The notes: generated by a model from the sequence alone, not told the origin. A DNA stretch of 64,000 bases from Bacteroides stercorirosoris (GCF_900142015.1 NZ_FQZN01000012.1:62001-126000); one strand, 5' to 3'. Shown: positions 43,342 to 53,249, counted from the first letter of the stretch. Made by a program: numbers and translations.

Positions 43342-44087
43342 GTCTTCAAAAATTCTTCTGCTTTCTCCAGATCCTGAGGAGTATCTATACCTATTGTTTC
43401 TACTTCAGTGACACCTGCCTTGATGGTATAACCACTTTCGAGCCAACGAAGCTGTTCCAATGATTCTGCCAGTTCAAGGGAAGATTGCGGCAGAGAGGTT
43501 ATCTCTTTCAGCACTTCGGCACGGTAGGCATATAGTCCGATATGTTTATAATAGGTGTGATTTTTCAGCCAATCCTGTTTTTCGGCGTTACGCTGATAAG
43601 GAATAATGGAACGGCTGAAATACAATGCATTCATATTTTTGTTCAGTACCACTTTAGGTGAATTGATATTCTCTAAAGCCTCAAATCCGTTATCAGGAGT
43701 AAAGGGCTTCACCAGTGTGGCTATCTGAGTTGTGGTATCGTCAAAACAGGCTTTCACCGTTTCCAGCTGGGAAGGTTGTATGAAGGGCTCATCTCCCTGA
43801 ATGTTGACCACAACATCAAAATTCCCTTCTATTTTGGTATATGCTTCATAGCAACGGTCCGTACCACTTTTATGATTTACGGAAGTCATCACCACTTTTC
43901 CGCCGAATGCTTTTACTGCCGCTTCTATCCGTTCATCGTCGGTGGCCACATAAGCATCGTCCAAAATGCCTGCCACTTGCTCGTATACCCTCTGTATTAC
44001 AGTTTTTCCGCCCAGCATAGCCAGCGGTTTTGCAGGAAAACGCGTGGATGCATAACGGGCAGGGATAATTCCTAAAAACTTCAACAT
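43335..44087 (-). CDS. kdsB: 3-deoxy-manno-octulosonate cytidylyltransferase
   Basis: This 250-residue enzyme makes CMP-KDO, the activated sugar for lipid A/LPS core. Visible: FLGIIPARYASTRFPAKPLAMLGGKTVIQRVYEQ with the CTP-binding R-x-x-S-x-R-x-x-x-K motif, IQGDEPFIQPS, and SLELAESLEQLRWLESGYTIKAG near the end. The length is typical. It precedes and slightly overlaps the M16-like gene, forming a two-gene unit. Confidence 0.96.
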   Translation of the reverse strand: MLKFLGIIPARYASTRFPAKPLAMLGGKTVIQRVYEQVAGILDDAYVATDDERIEAAVKAFGGKVVMTSVNHKSGTDRCYEAYTKIEGNFDVVVNIQGDEPFIQPSQLETVKACFDDTTTQIATLVKPFTPDNGFEALENINSPKVVLNKNMNALYFSRSIIPYQRNAEKQDWLKNHTYYKHIGLYAYRAEVLKEITSLPQSSLELAESLEQLRWLESGYTIKAGVTEVETIGIDTPQDLEKAEEFLKTC

Positions 44088-44138
44088 ATCTTAATTTGCT
44101 ATTTTACAATTTACTAATTTGCTTGTGCGACACATACT

Positions 44139-44510
44139 TCATCGCATTTCCAACTCTTTCAGCCCCCGGCAGATGTAGTCACGGCACAAATCTTCAGGTT
44201 TGTAAACCGTGCCGTCGCATGACAATAAATCTATATCCAGCCGGACTATCTCTTGCTTTTTCTCTTCCGGCATTCGTCCGGCTTCCCGTTCGATGGCTTT
44301 CAAGTGCGAAGTGATTTCCATTGCATCTCTCTCGGAAATGAAACGTGCCACCTGATTAGAAAACAAAGAGGAACGACGGAAATAAAGCGGTTTCGTTTCT
44401 TCTTCCGTAGAGAAACAAATGCCGGGAAACAGTTCTTTCAAACGCTTCCGCGCCAATGAAAGGTTTTCCTTCCGGCGCTCATTACTGCCGATGCTGATTG
44501 TATAAACCAC
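44139..44510 (-). CDS. folK: 2-amino-4-hydroxy-6-hydroxymethyldihydropteridine pyrophosphokinase
   Basis: This is a short (123 residue) HPPK. Visible: SIGSNERRKENLSLARKRL at the start, the middle FSNQVARFIS, and ERDAMEITSHLKAIEREAGRMPEEKKQEIVRLDIDLLSCDG with the ATP/Mg-binding D-x-D. It transfers pyrophosphate in folate synthesis. It is shorter than E. coli FolK by about 35 residues, lacking the C-terminal part of the usual fold, as in other Bacteroides. It lies 36 bp downstream of the PBP gene (44547). Confidence 0.85.
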   Translation of the reverse strand: MVYTISIGSNERRKENLSLARKRLKELFPGICFSTEEETKPLYFRRSSLFSNQVARFISERDAMEITSHLKAIEREAGRMPEEKKQEIVRLDIDLLSCDGTVYKPEDLCRDYICRGLKELEMR

Positions 44511-44546
44511 GACTAATTAAAAAATTGAGAGTTGAGAATTGGAAAA

Positions 44547-46868
44547 TTATTCAAACCAATCATCCAAACCGTTCTCTGATGCCGGTTCCAGGTTTATGTC
44601 CCCATTATCTTTACAGGGATCGAAACCATCCGGTAATTGGAACTGCTCATTTTCATCATAGCCCAATGTCTTGTCGGCAAAGACTTTCACCATATATTTT
44701 GCCCAGATAGGCAATGCCATTGAAGCACCCTGTCCATGAAGCATCGTATCAAAATGAATATCGCGTTCTTCACCGCCTACCCAACATCCGGACACCAGCG
44801 AAGGAGTAAAGCCCATAAACCAACCGTCGGCATTATAATTTGTCGTTCCGGTTTTACCGCCCATGTCGGCTTTTACGCCAAGACGACGGACACGTCCGCC
44901 TGTTCCTTCGTTGATTACGGCACGAAGCATAATCAACATTTTATAAGCACTGGAAACACCGATAACCTCTTCCATTTCCGGAGAGAAAGTAGCCAGTACA
45001 TTACCCTCATTGTCTTCAATGCGTGTTACGAATAGAGGAGCAACCCGAATACCTTTATTGGGAAATGCCGTATAAGCACTGACCATTTCTCCTACCGAAA
45101 TCTCACAAGGACCAAGACAGAGAGAAACAGACGGTACGATTTCACGGTTACGCACACCGAAACTTTCTATCAAGCGTTTTAAGGAATACGGATTGAGTTT
45201 ACTCATCAAATAAGCTGTAATCCAGTTGTCAGAATTAGCAAGCCCCCATTTCACGGTCACCATCTCTCCATAACGTTTAGTATTGGCATTACGGGGTGTC
45301 CACGGTTTGCCATTCTCGTCAATCAAAGTATATTCCACATGGCGCGCTTCGTCACAAGGAGAGAAGCCGTTTTCCATTGCCAGCGTATAAACATAAGGTT
45401 TAATGGTAGAACCTACCTGACGGCGGCCTACCATAGCCATGTCATACTGGAAATAGTTATAGTTTGGTCCGCCAACATACGCTTTTACATGTCCGTTATG
45501 CGGATCCATTGACATAAAACCAGCACGGAGGAAGTGTTTGTAATAGCGGATAGAATCCATCGGAGTCATAATCGTATCCTTTTCACCCTCCCATGTGAAT
45601 ACCGACATTTCTTCGGGAGTATTGAAAGCTTTTTCTATTTCAGCATCCGACGCTCCGGACTTTTTCATGATACGATAGCGGTCAGATTGCTTCATGGTAC
45701 GGGTAAGAATTTCATCTACCTGCTCCTGAGTAATTCTGTTGCTGTAAGGCGCCTTCTTGCGTCCTTTCTTCTCCTTAAAGAAGTAACCTTGCAATTCTTT
45801 CAGATGTTCTACTACCGCTTCTTCCGCATATTGTTGCATACGCGAATCGATAGTAGTATAAATTTTCAAACCATCAGTGTAAAGATTATATTTAGAACCG
45901 TCTTTCTTAGTGTTCTTTTCGCACCAGCCAAACAATGGATTGTTTTCCCAGTCAAGAGAATCCTCATAAAATTTCTGCATCTGCCAGCCGCGATACTCAC
46001 TACGCACAGGTTTCTTGGCATTCAGCACACTGCGCAGATATTCACGAAAATATGTAGCTAACCCTTCTTTGTGGTCTACACGGGTATACTTCAGTGTCAG
46101 AGGAAGAGCTTGCAGAGAGTCGCACTCTTCGGCCGTGATATATCCTGCTTTGCGCATTTGGTCGAGCACCACATTACGCCGTCCGCGCGAACGCTCCTTA
46201 AAACGGACCGGATTGAAATAAGACGGATTTTTACACATACCAACCAGTGTGGCAGCTTCTTCTATTTTCAGTTCTTTAGGATCACATCCGAAATAGGTAT
46301 TAGATGCAGTCTTGATGCCTACCGCATTATTCAGGAAGTCAAATTTATTGAGATACATAGTCAGTATCTCTTCTTTGGTGTAATAACGCTCCAGTTTTAC
46401 AGCGATCACCCATTCTATAGGTTTCTGAAACAAACGTTCCATCACATTATCCGCACTGGGCGAGTAAAGCTGTTTAGACAATTGTTGCGTAATGGTACTA
46501 CCGCCACCCGCATTTTTCTGGAACAGCAAACCACGCTTCACAATGGCGCGGAACAGAGCGATAGCATCAATTCCGGAATGCTCGGCAAAGCGTACATCTT
46601 CCGTTGCGATCAGCGCATTGATAATATTGGGAGACAAGTCATTGTAACCTACATAAACGCGATTTTCCTTACTAAACGAATAGGTACCGAGCACCTTCCC
46701 GTCTTCCGAGAAAATCTGTGTGGCAAACTTATAATTAGGATTTTCCAAGTCTTCAACAGGAGGCATATAACCTATCCAACCTTTGGCTATGGAGAAAAAA
46801 ACAGTGGCACAAGCCAGTACTACGACGGCTAAAAATATCCAGAGGATTTTTATGATGTTCTTTATCAT
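44547..46868 (-). CDS. Class A penicillin-binding protein 1A-type
   Basis: This is 773 residues, with one N-terminal membrane segment (about 5-27), then a glycosyltransferase domain with catalytic Glu90 in ATEDVRFAEHSG and GGGSTITQQLSKQL, and a transpeptidase domain with SxxK at Ser487-Lys490 (VGSTIKPY), SDN at 546-548 and KTGT at 672-675. It polymerises and cross-links peptidoglycan in the periplasm. An insert of about 60 residues (365-425) is rich in Lys/Glu and specific to Bacteroidetes relatives. It precedes folK with the same orientation. Confidence 0.95.
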   Translation of the reverse strand: MIKNIIKILWIFLAVVVLACATVFFSIAKGWIGYMPPVEDLENPNYKFATQIFSEDGKVLGTYSFSKENRVYVGYNDLSPNIINALIATEDVRFAEHSGIDAIALFRAIVKRGLLFQKNAGGGSTITQQLSKQLYSPSADNVMERLFQKPIEWVIAVKLERYYTKEEILTMYLNKFDFLNNAVGIKTASNTYFGCDPKELKIEEAATLVGMCKNPSYFNPVRFKERSRGRRNVVLDQMRKAGYITAEECDSLQALPLTLKYTRVDHKEGLATYFREYLRSVLNAKKPVRSEYRGWQMQKFYEDSLDWENNPLFGWCEKNTKKDGSKYNLYTDGLKIYTTIDSRMQQYAEEAVVEHLKELQGYFFKEKKGRKKAPYSNRITQEQVDEILTRTMKQSDRYRIMKKSGASDAEIEKAFNTPEEMSVFTWEGEKDTIMTPMDSIRYYKHFLRAGFMSMDPHNGHVKAYVGGPNYNYFQYDMAMVGRRQVGSTIKPYVYTLAMENGFSPCDEARHVEYTLIDENGKPWTPRNANTKRYGEMVTVKWGLANSDNWITAYLMSKLNPYSLKRLIESFGVRNREIVPSVSLCLGPCEISVGEMVSAYTAFPNKGIRVAPLFVTRIEDNEGNVLATFSPEMEEVIGVSSAYKMLIMLRAVINEGTGGRVRRLGVKADMGGKTGTTNYNADGWFMGFTPSLVSGCWVGGEERDIHFDTMLHGQGASMALPIWAKYMVKVFADKTLGYDENEQFQLPDGFDPCKDNGDINLEPASENGLDDWFE

Positions 46869-46926
46869 GCTTATTACTGTAAATTCACAAATTCAATAAT
46901 ATAGACAACCTGTAATAATAATAAGG

Positions 46927-46934
46927 CAAAGGTA
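46927..46934 (-). promoter_or_regulatory. Probable -7 element of the PBP gene
   Basis: On the minus strand TACCTTTG matches the consensus; the predicted start is about 55 nt before the ATG at 46868. The -33 region is weak. Confidence 0.5.
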
Positions 46935-46981
46935 AGGAATTATATTGGAACACTTGTATATTTTCTATAGAAAAACTCTTA

Positions 46982-47106
46982 AAATGCCACATCTTAGCAA
47001 ACCAAATGCCACAGTTAGACAAGCCGAATGCCACACTTGATGTGTGTTCGAGTGTGGCATTTGGTTCACTGAGATGTGGCATTTGGCTTGCTTAAGTGTG
47101 GCATTT
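46982..47106. repeat. Cluster of six TGCCAC/GTGGCA repeats in two opposed triplets
   Basis: Three copies of (A/G)AATGCCAC (46982, 47004, 47026) are followed by three copies of the reverse complement GTGGCATTT (47054, 47076, 47098), each spaced 22 bp apart within its triplet. Flanks also match: copy 1 with copy 5 and copy 2 with copy 6. The region 46869-47474 contains no plausible gene apart from this cluster and the likely pyrB promoter; 47120-47350 is an A/T-rich stretch. Confidence 0.8.
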
Positions 47107-47474
47107 GAAAGGGCAAAATACGGCATTTCGACTGCGGAAAAGTGCGCATTTTCATGCTTTTTTTGGCGAAAAGTACACGAGCAAAGGTCTTTCCTCATGC
47201 ACTTTTTGCCTAAAAAACGTCATTTTTCGCTTAGGATAAAAAGAGACAACAAGCTCATCTTTCGAATTTTAACCAAAATAAAATGCATTTTTTCTTTCTT
47301 ATATATTCTTTATAACAACAACAGCAATAAAAGAAAAAGAAAGAACTGCTGCTGATGACGATGGCGATAATTTGTATTTCGAAAAAACTTCTAAATTTTC
47401 TCCTGCCTTTTTTCTGTACTCCGCATATTTTGTCTACCTTTACACTCTCGAAAAGAAACAAAATAACGAACGAT

Positions 47475-48404
47475 ATGGAAAACAGAAGTTTAGTCACCAT
47501 CGCCGAGCATAGCAAGGAAAAAATCCTCTACATGATTGAGATGGCAAAACAGTTTGAAGCCCATCCCAACCGCACTTTGCTGGAAGGGAAAGTAGTTGCC
47601 ACCCTTTTTTTCGAGCCATCCACCCGCACAAGACTCAGTTTTGAGACTGCAGCCAATCGCTTAGGAGCCCGTGTAATTGGTTTCAGCGACCCCAAAGCAA
47701 CAAGTTCATCAAAGGGAGAGACCCTGAAAGACACCATCAAGATGGTGAGTAACTATGCCGATATCATCGTGATGCGGCACTACCTGGAAGGAGCCGCCCG
47801 CTATGCCAGTGAAGTAACCACCGTGCCTATCGTCAACGCCGGAGACGGAGCCAACCAGCACCCTTCGCAAACGATGCTCGACCTCTACTCCATCTACAAA
47901 ACGCAAGGTACGCTGGAGAATCTGAACATTTTCCTTGTTGGCGACCTCAAATACGGCCGCACCGTGCATTCGTTGCTGATGGCAATGCGCCACTTCAATC
48001 CCACTTTCCATTTCATCGCCCCCGATGAGCTGAAAATGCCTGAAGAATATAAAATTTACTGCCGTAGCCATGGCATTAAATACGTGGAGCACACTGACTT
48101 CAGCGAGGAAATAATAGCCGATGCCGATATCCTCTACATGACCCGTGTACAGCGCGAACGCTTTACCGACCTCATGGAGTACGAACGGGTGAAAAACGTA
48201 TATATACTGCGCAACAAAATGCTGGAACACACCCGCCCCAATCTGCGCATCCTGCATCCCCTGCCCCGCGTCAACGAAATTGCATACGATGTGGACGACA
48301 ATCCGAAAGCCTATTACTTCCAACAGGCACAAAACGGTTTGTATGCCCGCGAGGCCATTCTCTGCGATGTATTAGGCATCACTCTGGATGATGTGAAAGA
48401 ATGA
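47475..48404 (+). CDS. pyrB: Aspartate carbamoyltransferase, catalytic chain
   Basis: This is 309 residues from the ATG at 47475 ([16 protein letters not shown]); 40 upstream in-frame codons are unlikely coding. Carbamoyl-phosphate motif [15 protein letters not shown] (S-T-R-T-R at 49-53), [36 protein letters not shown], and [11 protein letters not shown]. It catalyses the committed step of pyrimidine synthesis with the regulatory chain encoded next. A TACCTTTA -7-like element (about 47435) precedes it. Confidence 0.96.
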   Translation: MENRSLVTIAEHSKEKILYMIEMAKQFEAHPNRTLLEGKVVATLFFEPSTRTRLSFETAANRLGARVIGFSDPKATSSSKGETLKDTIKMVSNYADIIVMRHYLEGAARYASEVTTVPIVNAGDGANQHPSQTMLDLYSIYKTQGTLENLNIFLVGDLKYGRTVHSLLMAMRHFNPTFHFIAPDELKMPEEYKIYCRSHGIKYVEHTDFSEEIIADADILYMTRVQRERFTDLMEYERVKNVYILRNKMLEHTRPNLRILHPLPRVNEIAYDVDDNPKAYYFQQAQNGLYAREAILCDVLGITLDDVKE

Positions 48405-48440
48405 TATAGCAAGTTACAATTGAAGTTACATCAGAAAACT

Positions 48441-48902
48441 ATGAGCGAAAAGAAACAAGAATTGCAGGTAGCCGCTTTAGAAAACGGCACTGTCATCGAC
48501 CATATCCCCTCTGAAAATCTGTTCACCGTAGTCTCTTTACTGGGACTGGAACACATGAGCAACAATATCACCATCGGCTTCAATCTCAAAAGCAAAAAGC
48601 TGGGCACAAAAGGCATCATCAAAATTGCCGACAAGTTCTTCTGCGACGACGAGATTAACCGTATAGCCGTAGTGGCACCTAACGTGAAACTCAATATCAT
48701 CCGCGATTACGAAGTAGTGGAGAAACGTGAAGTGAACTTGCCCGAAGAACTCCGCGGTATAGTGAAATGCGCCAATCCCAAGTGCATAACCAACAACGAA
48801 CCCATGCCGACGTTATTCCACGTAGTGGATAAAGAGAACTGCGTAATCAGATGCCACTATTGCGAGAAGGAACAAAACAGAGAGGAAATAGAAATAATAT
48901 GA
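48441..48902 (+). CDS. pyrI: Aspartate carbamoyltransferase, regulatory chain
   Basis: This is 153 residues from the ATG at 48441; another ATG 7 codons upstream is less natural. Nucleotide-binding domain: [39 protein letters not shown] and [13 protein letters not shown]; zinc domain: CANPKC (about 109-114) and CHYC (about 140-143). It binds ATP, CTP and zinc and tunes PyrB activity. It follows pyrB by 36 bp and overlaps the next ATG. Confidence 0.95.
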   Translation: MSEKKQELQVAALENGTVIDHIPSENLFTVVSLLGLEHMSNNITIGFNLKSKKLGTKGIIKIADKFFCDDEINRIAVVAPNVKLNIIRDYEVVEKREVNLPEELRGIVKCANPKCITNNEPMPTLFHVVDKENCVIRCHYCEKEQNREEIEII

Positions 48903-49465
48903 AAGAAGACTGGAAAGCCGGAACAATGATTTATCCGCTTCCTGCCGTACTGGTGAGTTGCGGAAACACACCGGAAGAATATAACATACTGACAGTTGCA
49001 TGGACGGGGACGATTTGTACGAACCCGCCCATGTGCTATATATCTGTACGCCCGGAACGGCATTCCTATGATATCCTGAAACGGAATATGGAGTTTGTCA
49101 TCAACCTCACGACAAAGGACATGGCACGCGCCACGGATTGGTGCGGAGTACGTTCGGGCAAGGATTATAATAAATTTGAAGAGATGCGCCTGACACCGGG
49201 AAAAAGTACCGTAGTCAGTGCTCCGCTCATCGAAGAGTCTCCTTTGTGTATAGAATGCCGCGTGAAGGAAATTATGTCGCTCGGTTCGCACGATATGTTT
49301 ATTGCCGATGTGGTAAATGTGCGTGCCGATAGGCGCAATCTGAATCCGGAAACCGGAAAGCTGGAACTGGCAGAAGCCAATCCGTTGGTTTATGTGCATG
49401 GAGGGTACTACGAACTGGGTGAAAAGATCGGTAAATTCGGCTGGTCTGTCGAGAAGAAGAAATAA
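48899..49465 (+). CDS. Flavin reductase-like domain protein
   Basis: This is 188 residues from the ATG that overlaps the pyrI stop. The pattern [71 protein letters not shown] and [14 protein letters not shown] is the FMN-binding flavin-reductase/HpaC-like fold. The protein likely binds FMN; the substrate is unknown. Its place in the pyrBI transcript is conserved-looking, but no pathway link is established. Confidence 0.85.
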   Translation: MKEDWKAGTMIYPLPAVLVSCGNTPEEYNILTVAWTGTICTNPPMCYISVRPERHSYDILKRNMEFVINLTTKDMARATDWCGVRSGKDYNKFEEMRLTPGKSTVVSAPLIEESPLCIECRVKEIMSLGSHDMFIADVVNVRADRRNLNPETGKLELAEANPLVYVHGGYYELGEKIGKFGWSVEKKK

Positions 49466-49494
49466 AATGAACAATTAACGGTTAGCGGTAAGTG

Positions 49495-50247
49495 ATGAAC
49501 AAAGTTTTTAAATTCTTTATCCTGTGCCTTTTATTCTTTCCTGCCACCTTGCGGGGACAATCCCCTCTTGTGCCCGGCACGGCGGTCGAAGAACCTTTGA
49601 ACAAACACCATCATGACCGTCCGGTAAACTTCGGTATAAAAGGCGGATTCACCTCTTCCCTATTCCTGGTATCCAATCTCACGTTGAACGGCAGCACTAT
49701 AAGCGAGGTGCAGAACAACTACAAGATAGGTTATTTCGGCTCCGTCTTTATGCGGATTAATTTCGAACGTCATTTCCTGCAACCGGAAATATCCTACAAC
49801 ATCAACCGTTGCAACATTACCTTCGAAAAACCCACCGCAGATGACGCTCCTTTGGAAATGGCATCCATAACCTCGTCCATCCATAGCGTGGATATTCCCG
49901 TAATCTACGGGTATAATGTCATCAAGGAAGGGCCTTACAGCCTGGCTGTGTTCGGTGGCCCTAAATTCCGCTATATCTGGAATAAAAAGAGTGAAGTGAC
50001 TTTTGAAAATTTCGACCAGCAGGAAATCAATGAAAAACTGCGGCCGCTGAATCTTAGTTTCACTCTTGGAGTAGCCGTCACCATCTCCCGTATTTTCTTT
50101 GATTTCCGTTATGATATAGGCTTGCACAACATTTCCCGCAAGGTGACCTATAATGACAGTGCAAACGGAGAAGATTCTCCAACCGACGGAATACGTTTCC
50201 ACCGCCGGGACAATGTGCTCAGCTTTTCTTTTGGCGTCTTTTTTTAA
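49495..50247 (+). CDS. Outer-membrane beta-barrel protein (PorT-like)
   Basis: This 250-residue protein has a signal peptide (FKFFILCLLFFPATLRG) and an 8-10 strand beta-barrel pattern: FGIKGGFTSSLFLVS, IGYFGSVFMRINFERHFLQPEISYN, YSLAVFGGPKFRYIWN, LSFTLGVAVTISRIFFDFRYDIGLHNISRK, ending FSFGVFF with a C-terminal aromatic. It resembles the PorT/OmpW-like family. An outer-membrane location is expected; function unknown. An in-frame GTG three bases upstream is possible. Confidence 0.8.
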   Translation: MNKVFKFFILCLLFFPATLRGQSPLVPGTAVEEPLNKHHHDRPVNFGIKGGFTSSLFLVSNLTLNGSTISEVQNNYKIGYFGSVFMRINFERHFLQPEISYNINRCNITFEKPTADDAPLEMASITSSIHSVDIPVIYGYNVIKEGPYSLAVFGGPKFRYIWNKKSEVTFENFDQQEINEKLRPLNLSFTLGVAVTISRIFFDFRYDIGLHNISRKVTYNDSANGEDSPTDGIRFHRRDNVLSFSFGVFF

Positions 50248-50298
50248 GAGATAAAGGGAAAAAACTCTTTTTCTGTCAGTTTATTCATTTTTTTACTG

Positions 50299-50306
50299 TA
50301 AATTTG
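50299..50306 (+). promoter_or_regulatory. Probable -7 element of glyA
   Basis: TAAATTTG matches TAnnTTTG; the predicted start is about 47 nt before the glyA ATG. The -33 region is T-rich but not consensus. Confidence 0.5.
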
Positions 50307-50356
50307 TGCGCTTAATAAGAGAACACAGATTTATCAAATTTATCTAAGTAAGCAAA

Positions 50357-51634
50357 ATGAAAAGAGACGATTTAATTTTCGATATCATCGAAAAAGAACA
50401 TCAACGTCAGCTCAAAGGCATTGAACTGATTGCATCAGAGAATTTTGTAAGTGACCAGGTTATGCAGGCAATGGGCTCCTGTCTTACTAACAAGTATGCA
50501 GAAGGCTATCCCGGCAAACGTTACTACGGAGGCTGTGAGGTGGTAGACCAGAGCGAACAGATTGCTATCGACCGCATAAAGGAAATTTTCGGTGCAGAAT
50601 GGGCAAATGTCCAGCCCCACTCAGGTGCGCAGGCAAATGCGGCTGTATTTCTCGCCGTACTGAATCCGGGTGACAAATTCATGGGACTGAATCTGGCTCA
50701 TGGCGGTCATCTTTCACATGGTTCTTTGGTAAACACTTCGGGTATCATATACACTCCTTGTGAGTATAATCTGAATAAAGAAACCGGTCGCGTAGATTAT
50801 GACCAGATGGAAGAGGTAGCCTTGCGCGAAAAACCCAAAATGATTATCGGTGGCGGTTCGGCATATTCCCGCGAATGGGACTACAAGCGTATGCGCGAAA
50901 TCGCAGACAAAGTAGGCGCCATCCTGATGATCGACATGGCTCATCCTGCCGGACTGATTGCAGCCGGATTACTGGAAAATCCTGTAAAATACGCTCACAT
51001 CGTGACTTCTACCACACATAAGACTTTGCGTGGTCCCCGCGGTGGTATTATCCTGATAGGTAAAGACTTCCCCAACCCGTGGGGCAAGACAACTCCGAAA
51101 GGTGAGATCAAGATGATGTCACAACTGTTAGACTCAGCCGTATTCCCCGGTATTCAGGGTGGTCCGTTGGAACACGTCATTGCAGCAAAAGCTGTCGCTT
51201 TCGGCGAAATCCTGCAACCGGAATGGAAAGAATATGCAGCTCAGGTACAGAAAAATGCAGCTGTACTGGCACAAGCATTAATCGACCGTGGCTTTACTAT
51301 CGTTTCGGGCGGTACGGACAATCACTCCATGCTGGTTGACCTCCGTAGCAAATATCCCGATCTCACCGGTAAAGTGGCCGAGAAAGCATTGGTATCTGCC
51401 GATATCACGGTAAACAAGAATATGGTTCCGTTCGACAGCCGTTCAGCATTCCAGACTTCCGGTATTCGTCTGGGTACTCCTGCCATCACCACTCGTGGTG
51501 CTAAGGAAGATTTGATGCTTGAAATCGCAGAGATGATCGAAACCGTTCTTTCGAATGTAGAAAATGAAGCGGTCATTGCCGAAGTTCGCGCACGCGTGAA
51601 TAAGACAATGGAGAAATATCCGCTCTTCGCATAA
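50357..51634 (+). CDS. glyA: Serine hydroxymethyltransferase
   Basis: This 425-residue enzyme interconverts serine and glycine with transfer of a one-carbon unit to tetrahydrofolate. PLP-binding Lys222 in [56 protein letters not shown] and the C-terminal [13 protein letters not shown] are all present. It pairs functionally with fhs nearby for one-carbon metabolism. A strong terminator follows. Confidence 0.97.
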   Translation: MKRDDLIFDIIEKEHQRQLKGIELIASENFVSDQVMQAMGSCLTNKYAEGYPGKRYYGGCEVVDQSEQIAIDRIKEIFGAEWANVQPHSGAQANAAVFLAVLNPGDKFMGLNLAHGGHLSHGSLVNTSGIIYTPCEYNLNKETGRVDYDQMEEVALREKPKMIIGGGSAYSREWDYKRMREIADKVGAILMIDMAHPAGLIAAGLLENPVKYAHIVTSTTHKTLRGPRGGIILIGKDFPNPWGKTTPKGEIKMMSQLLDSAVFPGIQGGPLEHVIAAKAVAFGEILQPEWKEYAAQVQKNAAVLAQALIDRGFTIVSGGTDNHSMLVDLRSKYPDLTGKVAEKALVSADITVNKNMVPFDSRSAFQTSGIRLGTPAITTRGAKEDLMLEIAEMIETVLSNVENEAVIAEVRARVNKTMEKYPLFA

Positions 51635-51745
51635 AAATAGTAATTTGTAAATAGTAGTTTATTAATGCCGGTTTGTTTTTTCCGGCTGAAGTTATATATG
51701 TTTTCGTGAGAATACATATATAGTAGTTAATAATTAAATATGCTT

Positions 51746-51787
51746 AATCCGTAGTCTTTGTGATAAAGATTACGGATTGCTTTTTTT
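51746..51787 (+). terminator. Rho-independent terminator of glyA
   Basis: AATCCGTA (51746-51753) pairs with TACGGATT (51771-51778), with inner TCTTT/AAAGA pairs, followed by a seven-T tract (51781-51787). Confidence 0.85.
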
Positions 51788-51892
51788 ACGTATTGACTCT
51801 AAATTTGTTTTATTGAAAGGGTACTCCTGCAGGCATTTCCGTACTTTTGGCAACAAACAAAATTTATTACTCACTTTAAAAACTTTAATACT

Positions 51893-52081
51893 ATGTCGGA
51901 AAATGCTGGAGTTGCCACAGGCAAGATTATGCTGAAAATTGTCGTTGCCCTTTTTAAAGGTGTATGGAATGTTCTTACTTTCGGATTCAGGACATACAAG
52001 AATCACCGGGATAAAAAAGATGCTGAAATGCGCGAGCAATTGAGGCAAGTGCAGGCAAATCAAAGTTCTACCAACCCTTAA
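51893..52081 (+). CDS. Small protein of unknown function (62 aa)
   Basis: This 62-residue protein has one central hydrophobic segment (IMLKIVVALFKGVWNVLTFGF, about residues 12-32) and a charged, Gln-rich tail (KKDAEMREQLRQVQANQ). It is preceded by TACTTTTG (51842-51849), a -7-like element, and followed after 13 bp by a larger membrane-protein gene. The two probably form one operon. Family not recognised. Confidence 0.6.
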   Translation: MSENAGVATGKIMLKIVVALFKGVWNVLTFGFRTYKNHRDKKDAEMREQLRQVQANQSSTNP

Positions 52082-52094
52082 AATCAAAGATGCT

Positions 52095-53123
52095 ATGAGT
52101 GCTACGAACAAAAAACACATGCAGGGAGGAATGGACACCTCCTACAATAATGTAAATACAGACGACGAGAAAAACAAAAAAGCGGAAGAATTATTGTTTG
52201 ACGCATGGGAAACCGCAGGTTATCATGGACAACCGGGAGAAGACTTCTATCCACGTACAGCCAGGGAAACCAAAAATATGGACGACCTGCTGACACAAGC
52301 GGAAGCTGCCGTGGAAGACACATCGGATACGGAACTGATGGACGCCATTGCCGAAACACGGGATGTAGTGGAATGGTCCAAACAACGGCACTGGACATTT
52401 GCGTGGTGGATTATTATCTGTGTGGCTATCATGGGATGCTATTATTTCTACCAGGCCGGCAGCGAAGGAGACTATGTGAAAAAGCAACAGGCTCTGACCG
52501 AAGACCAAGTGCAAACCCAACTCAACGAGGCCATGGCCCGTCAGGAGAAATATATGGATGATTACAAGAAGACGCTGGCGGTCGATACCATTTCGGAAGA
52601 AACGCGTACGTTATATAATAAGTATCTGGAAAGTGCAGCTCAGGAATTGGAAGAACTTCAGAAATATGACGTTAAAAGTTATAAGGAATATCTGGTAGGA
52701 CGTGCCGATTCCGGAGTATGGCGTGAAAGATGGGAGGCTATCTGGTGTTTTATCTGGATTGCACTTTACATCTTCGCTTGTCGCCCGCGCGGATATATGA
52801 TTACCAAACGTCGGCGTGAAGACAAGATGGCTACGGGGCTCAAGAAGATATTGTTTGGCATTGCCGGTGCTTTAGTTGGTGCGGCAGGTGCATTGTATGT
52901 CACGACGACCATTACGAAATGGAGTGATGGCAGTAAGACAAAAGATGATGACGGACTGATGATCTATGCCATGAAATTCGGTCTCATCGCATTGGCAGTC
53001 ATCATCGTACTTTGGGCGGCACGTATCGTGATTGTGATTGCGACACTTTTGGGATTGCTACGTAACTACGACTGGAAACAGTTGGCCAAAGACCCGAAAG
53101 CAATGTTGAATGATCTGAAATAA
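52095..53123 (+). CDS. Multi-span membrane protein of unknown function (342 aa)
   Basis: Not recognised. Residues 1-95 are cytoplasm-like and acidic (DDLLTQAEAAVEDTSDTELMDAIAETRD); four hydrophobic segments follow, at about 100-123 (HWTFAWWIIICVAIMGCYYF), 214-232 (WEAIWCFIWIALYIFAC), 250-272 (ILFGIAGALVGAAGALYVTTT) and 294-322 (GLIALAVIIVLWAARIVIVIATLLGLL). A helical region rich in E/Q (140-190) lies between the first two. It is probably linked to the small protein upstream. Confidence 0.6.
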   Translation: MSATNKKHMQGGMDTSYNNVNTDDEKNKKAEELLFDAWETAGYHGQPGEDFYPRTARETKNMDDLLTQAEAAVEDTSDTELMDAIAETRDVVEWSKQRHWTFAWWIIICVAIMGCYYFYQAGSEGDYVKKQQALTEDQVQTQLNEAMARQEKYMDDYKKTLAVDTISEETRTLYNKYLESAAQELEELQKYDVKSYKEYLVGRADSGVWRERWEAIWCFIWIALYIFACRPRGYMITKRRREDKMATGLKKILFGIAGALVGAAGALYVTTTITKWSDGSKTKDDDGLMIYAMKFGLIALAVIIVLWAARIVIVIATLLGLLRNYDWKQLAKDPKAMLNDLK

Positions 53124-53174
53124 GTCCATTCTCTCTCTAACATAAAGTAACTGGTTGAATTTTTGTTTTCAGAA

Positions 53175-53215
53175 GCGCTATGTATGGGCGAATCATTATT
53201 CGCCCATACAAGCGC
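53175..53215. terminator. Strong hairpin between convergent genes
   Basis: TGTATGGGCGAAT (53181-53193) and ATTCGCCCATACA (53198-53210) form a perfect 13-bp stem with a 4-base loop, and the outer GCGCT (53175-53179) pairs with AGCGC (53211-53215). It lies between the 342-residue membrane protein and fhs (both ends converge here). There is no long U-run; the stem alone is very stable. Confidence 0.7.
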
Positions 53216-53249
53216 CGTTACAATACGTGTAGGGAAGAATCATTAATAA

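Noticed and set aside
45534..46832. Long plus-strand frames (175 and 253 codons) opposite the PBP gene
   Set aside because: They are antisense to a protein with all catalytic motifs of class A PBPs.
46982..47106. CRISPR array
   Set aside because: Repeats are only about 9 bp, the two triplets are in opposite orientation, and the intervening sequences are similar to each other rather than unique spacers.
47355..47474. Upstream extension of pyrB to an ATG at 47355
   Set aside because: The extra 40 residues are hydrophobic and not part of the PyrB family, and the likely promoter lies within this stretch.
48857..49474. 205-codon minus-strand frame opposite the flavin reductase gene
   Set aside because: The plus-strand product has clear flavin-reductase features and the ATGA coupling to pyrI; the minus-strand frame has none.
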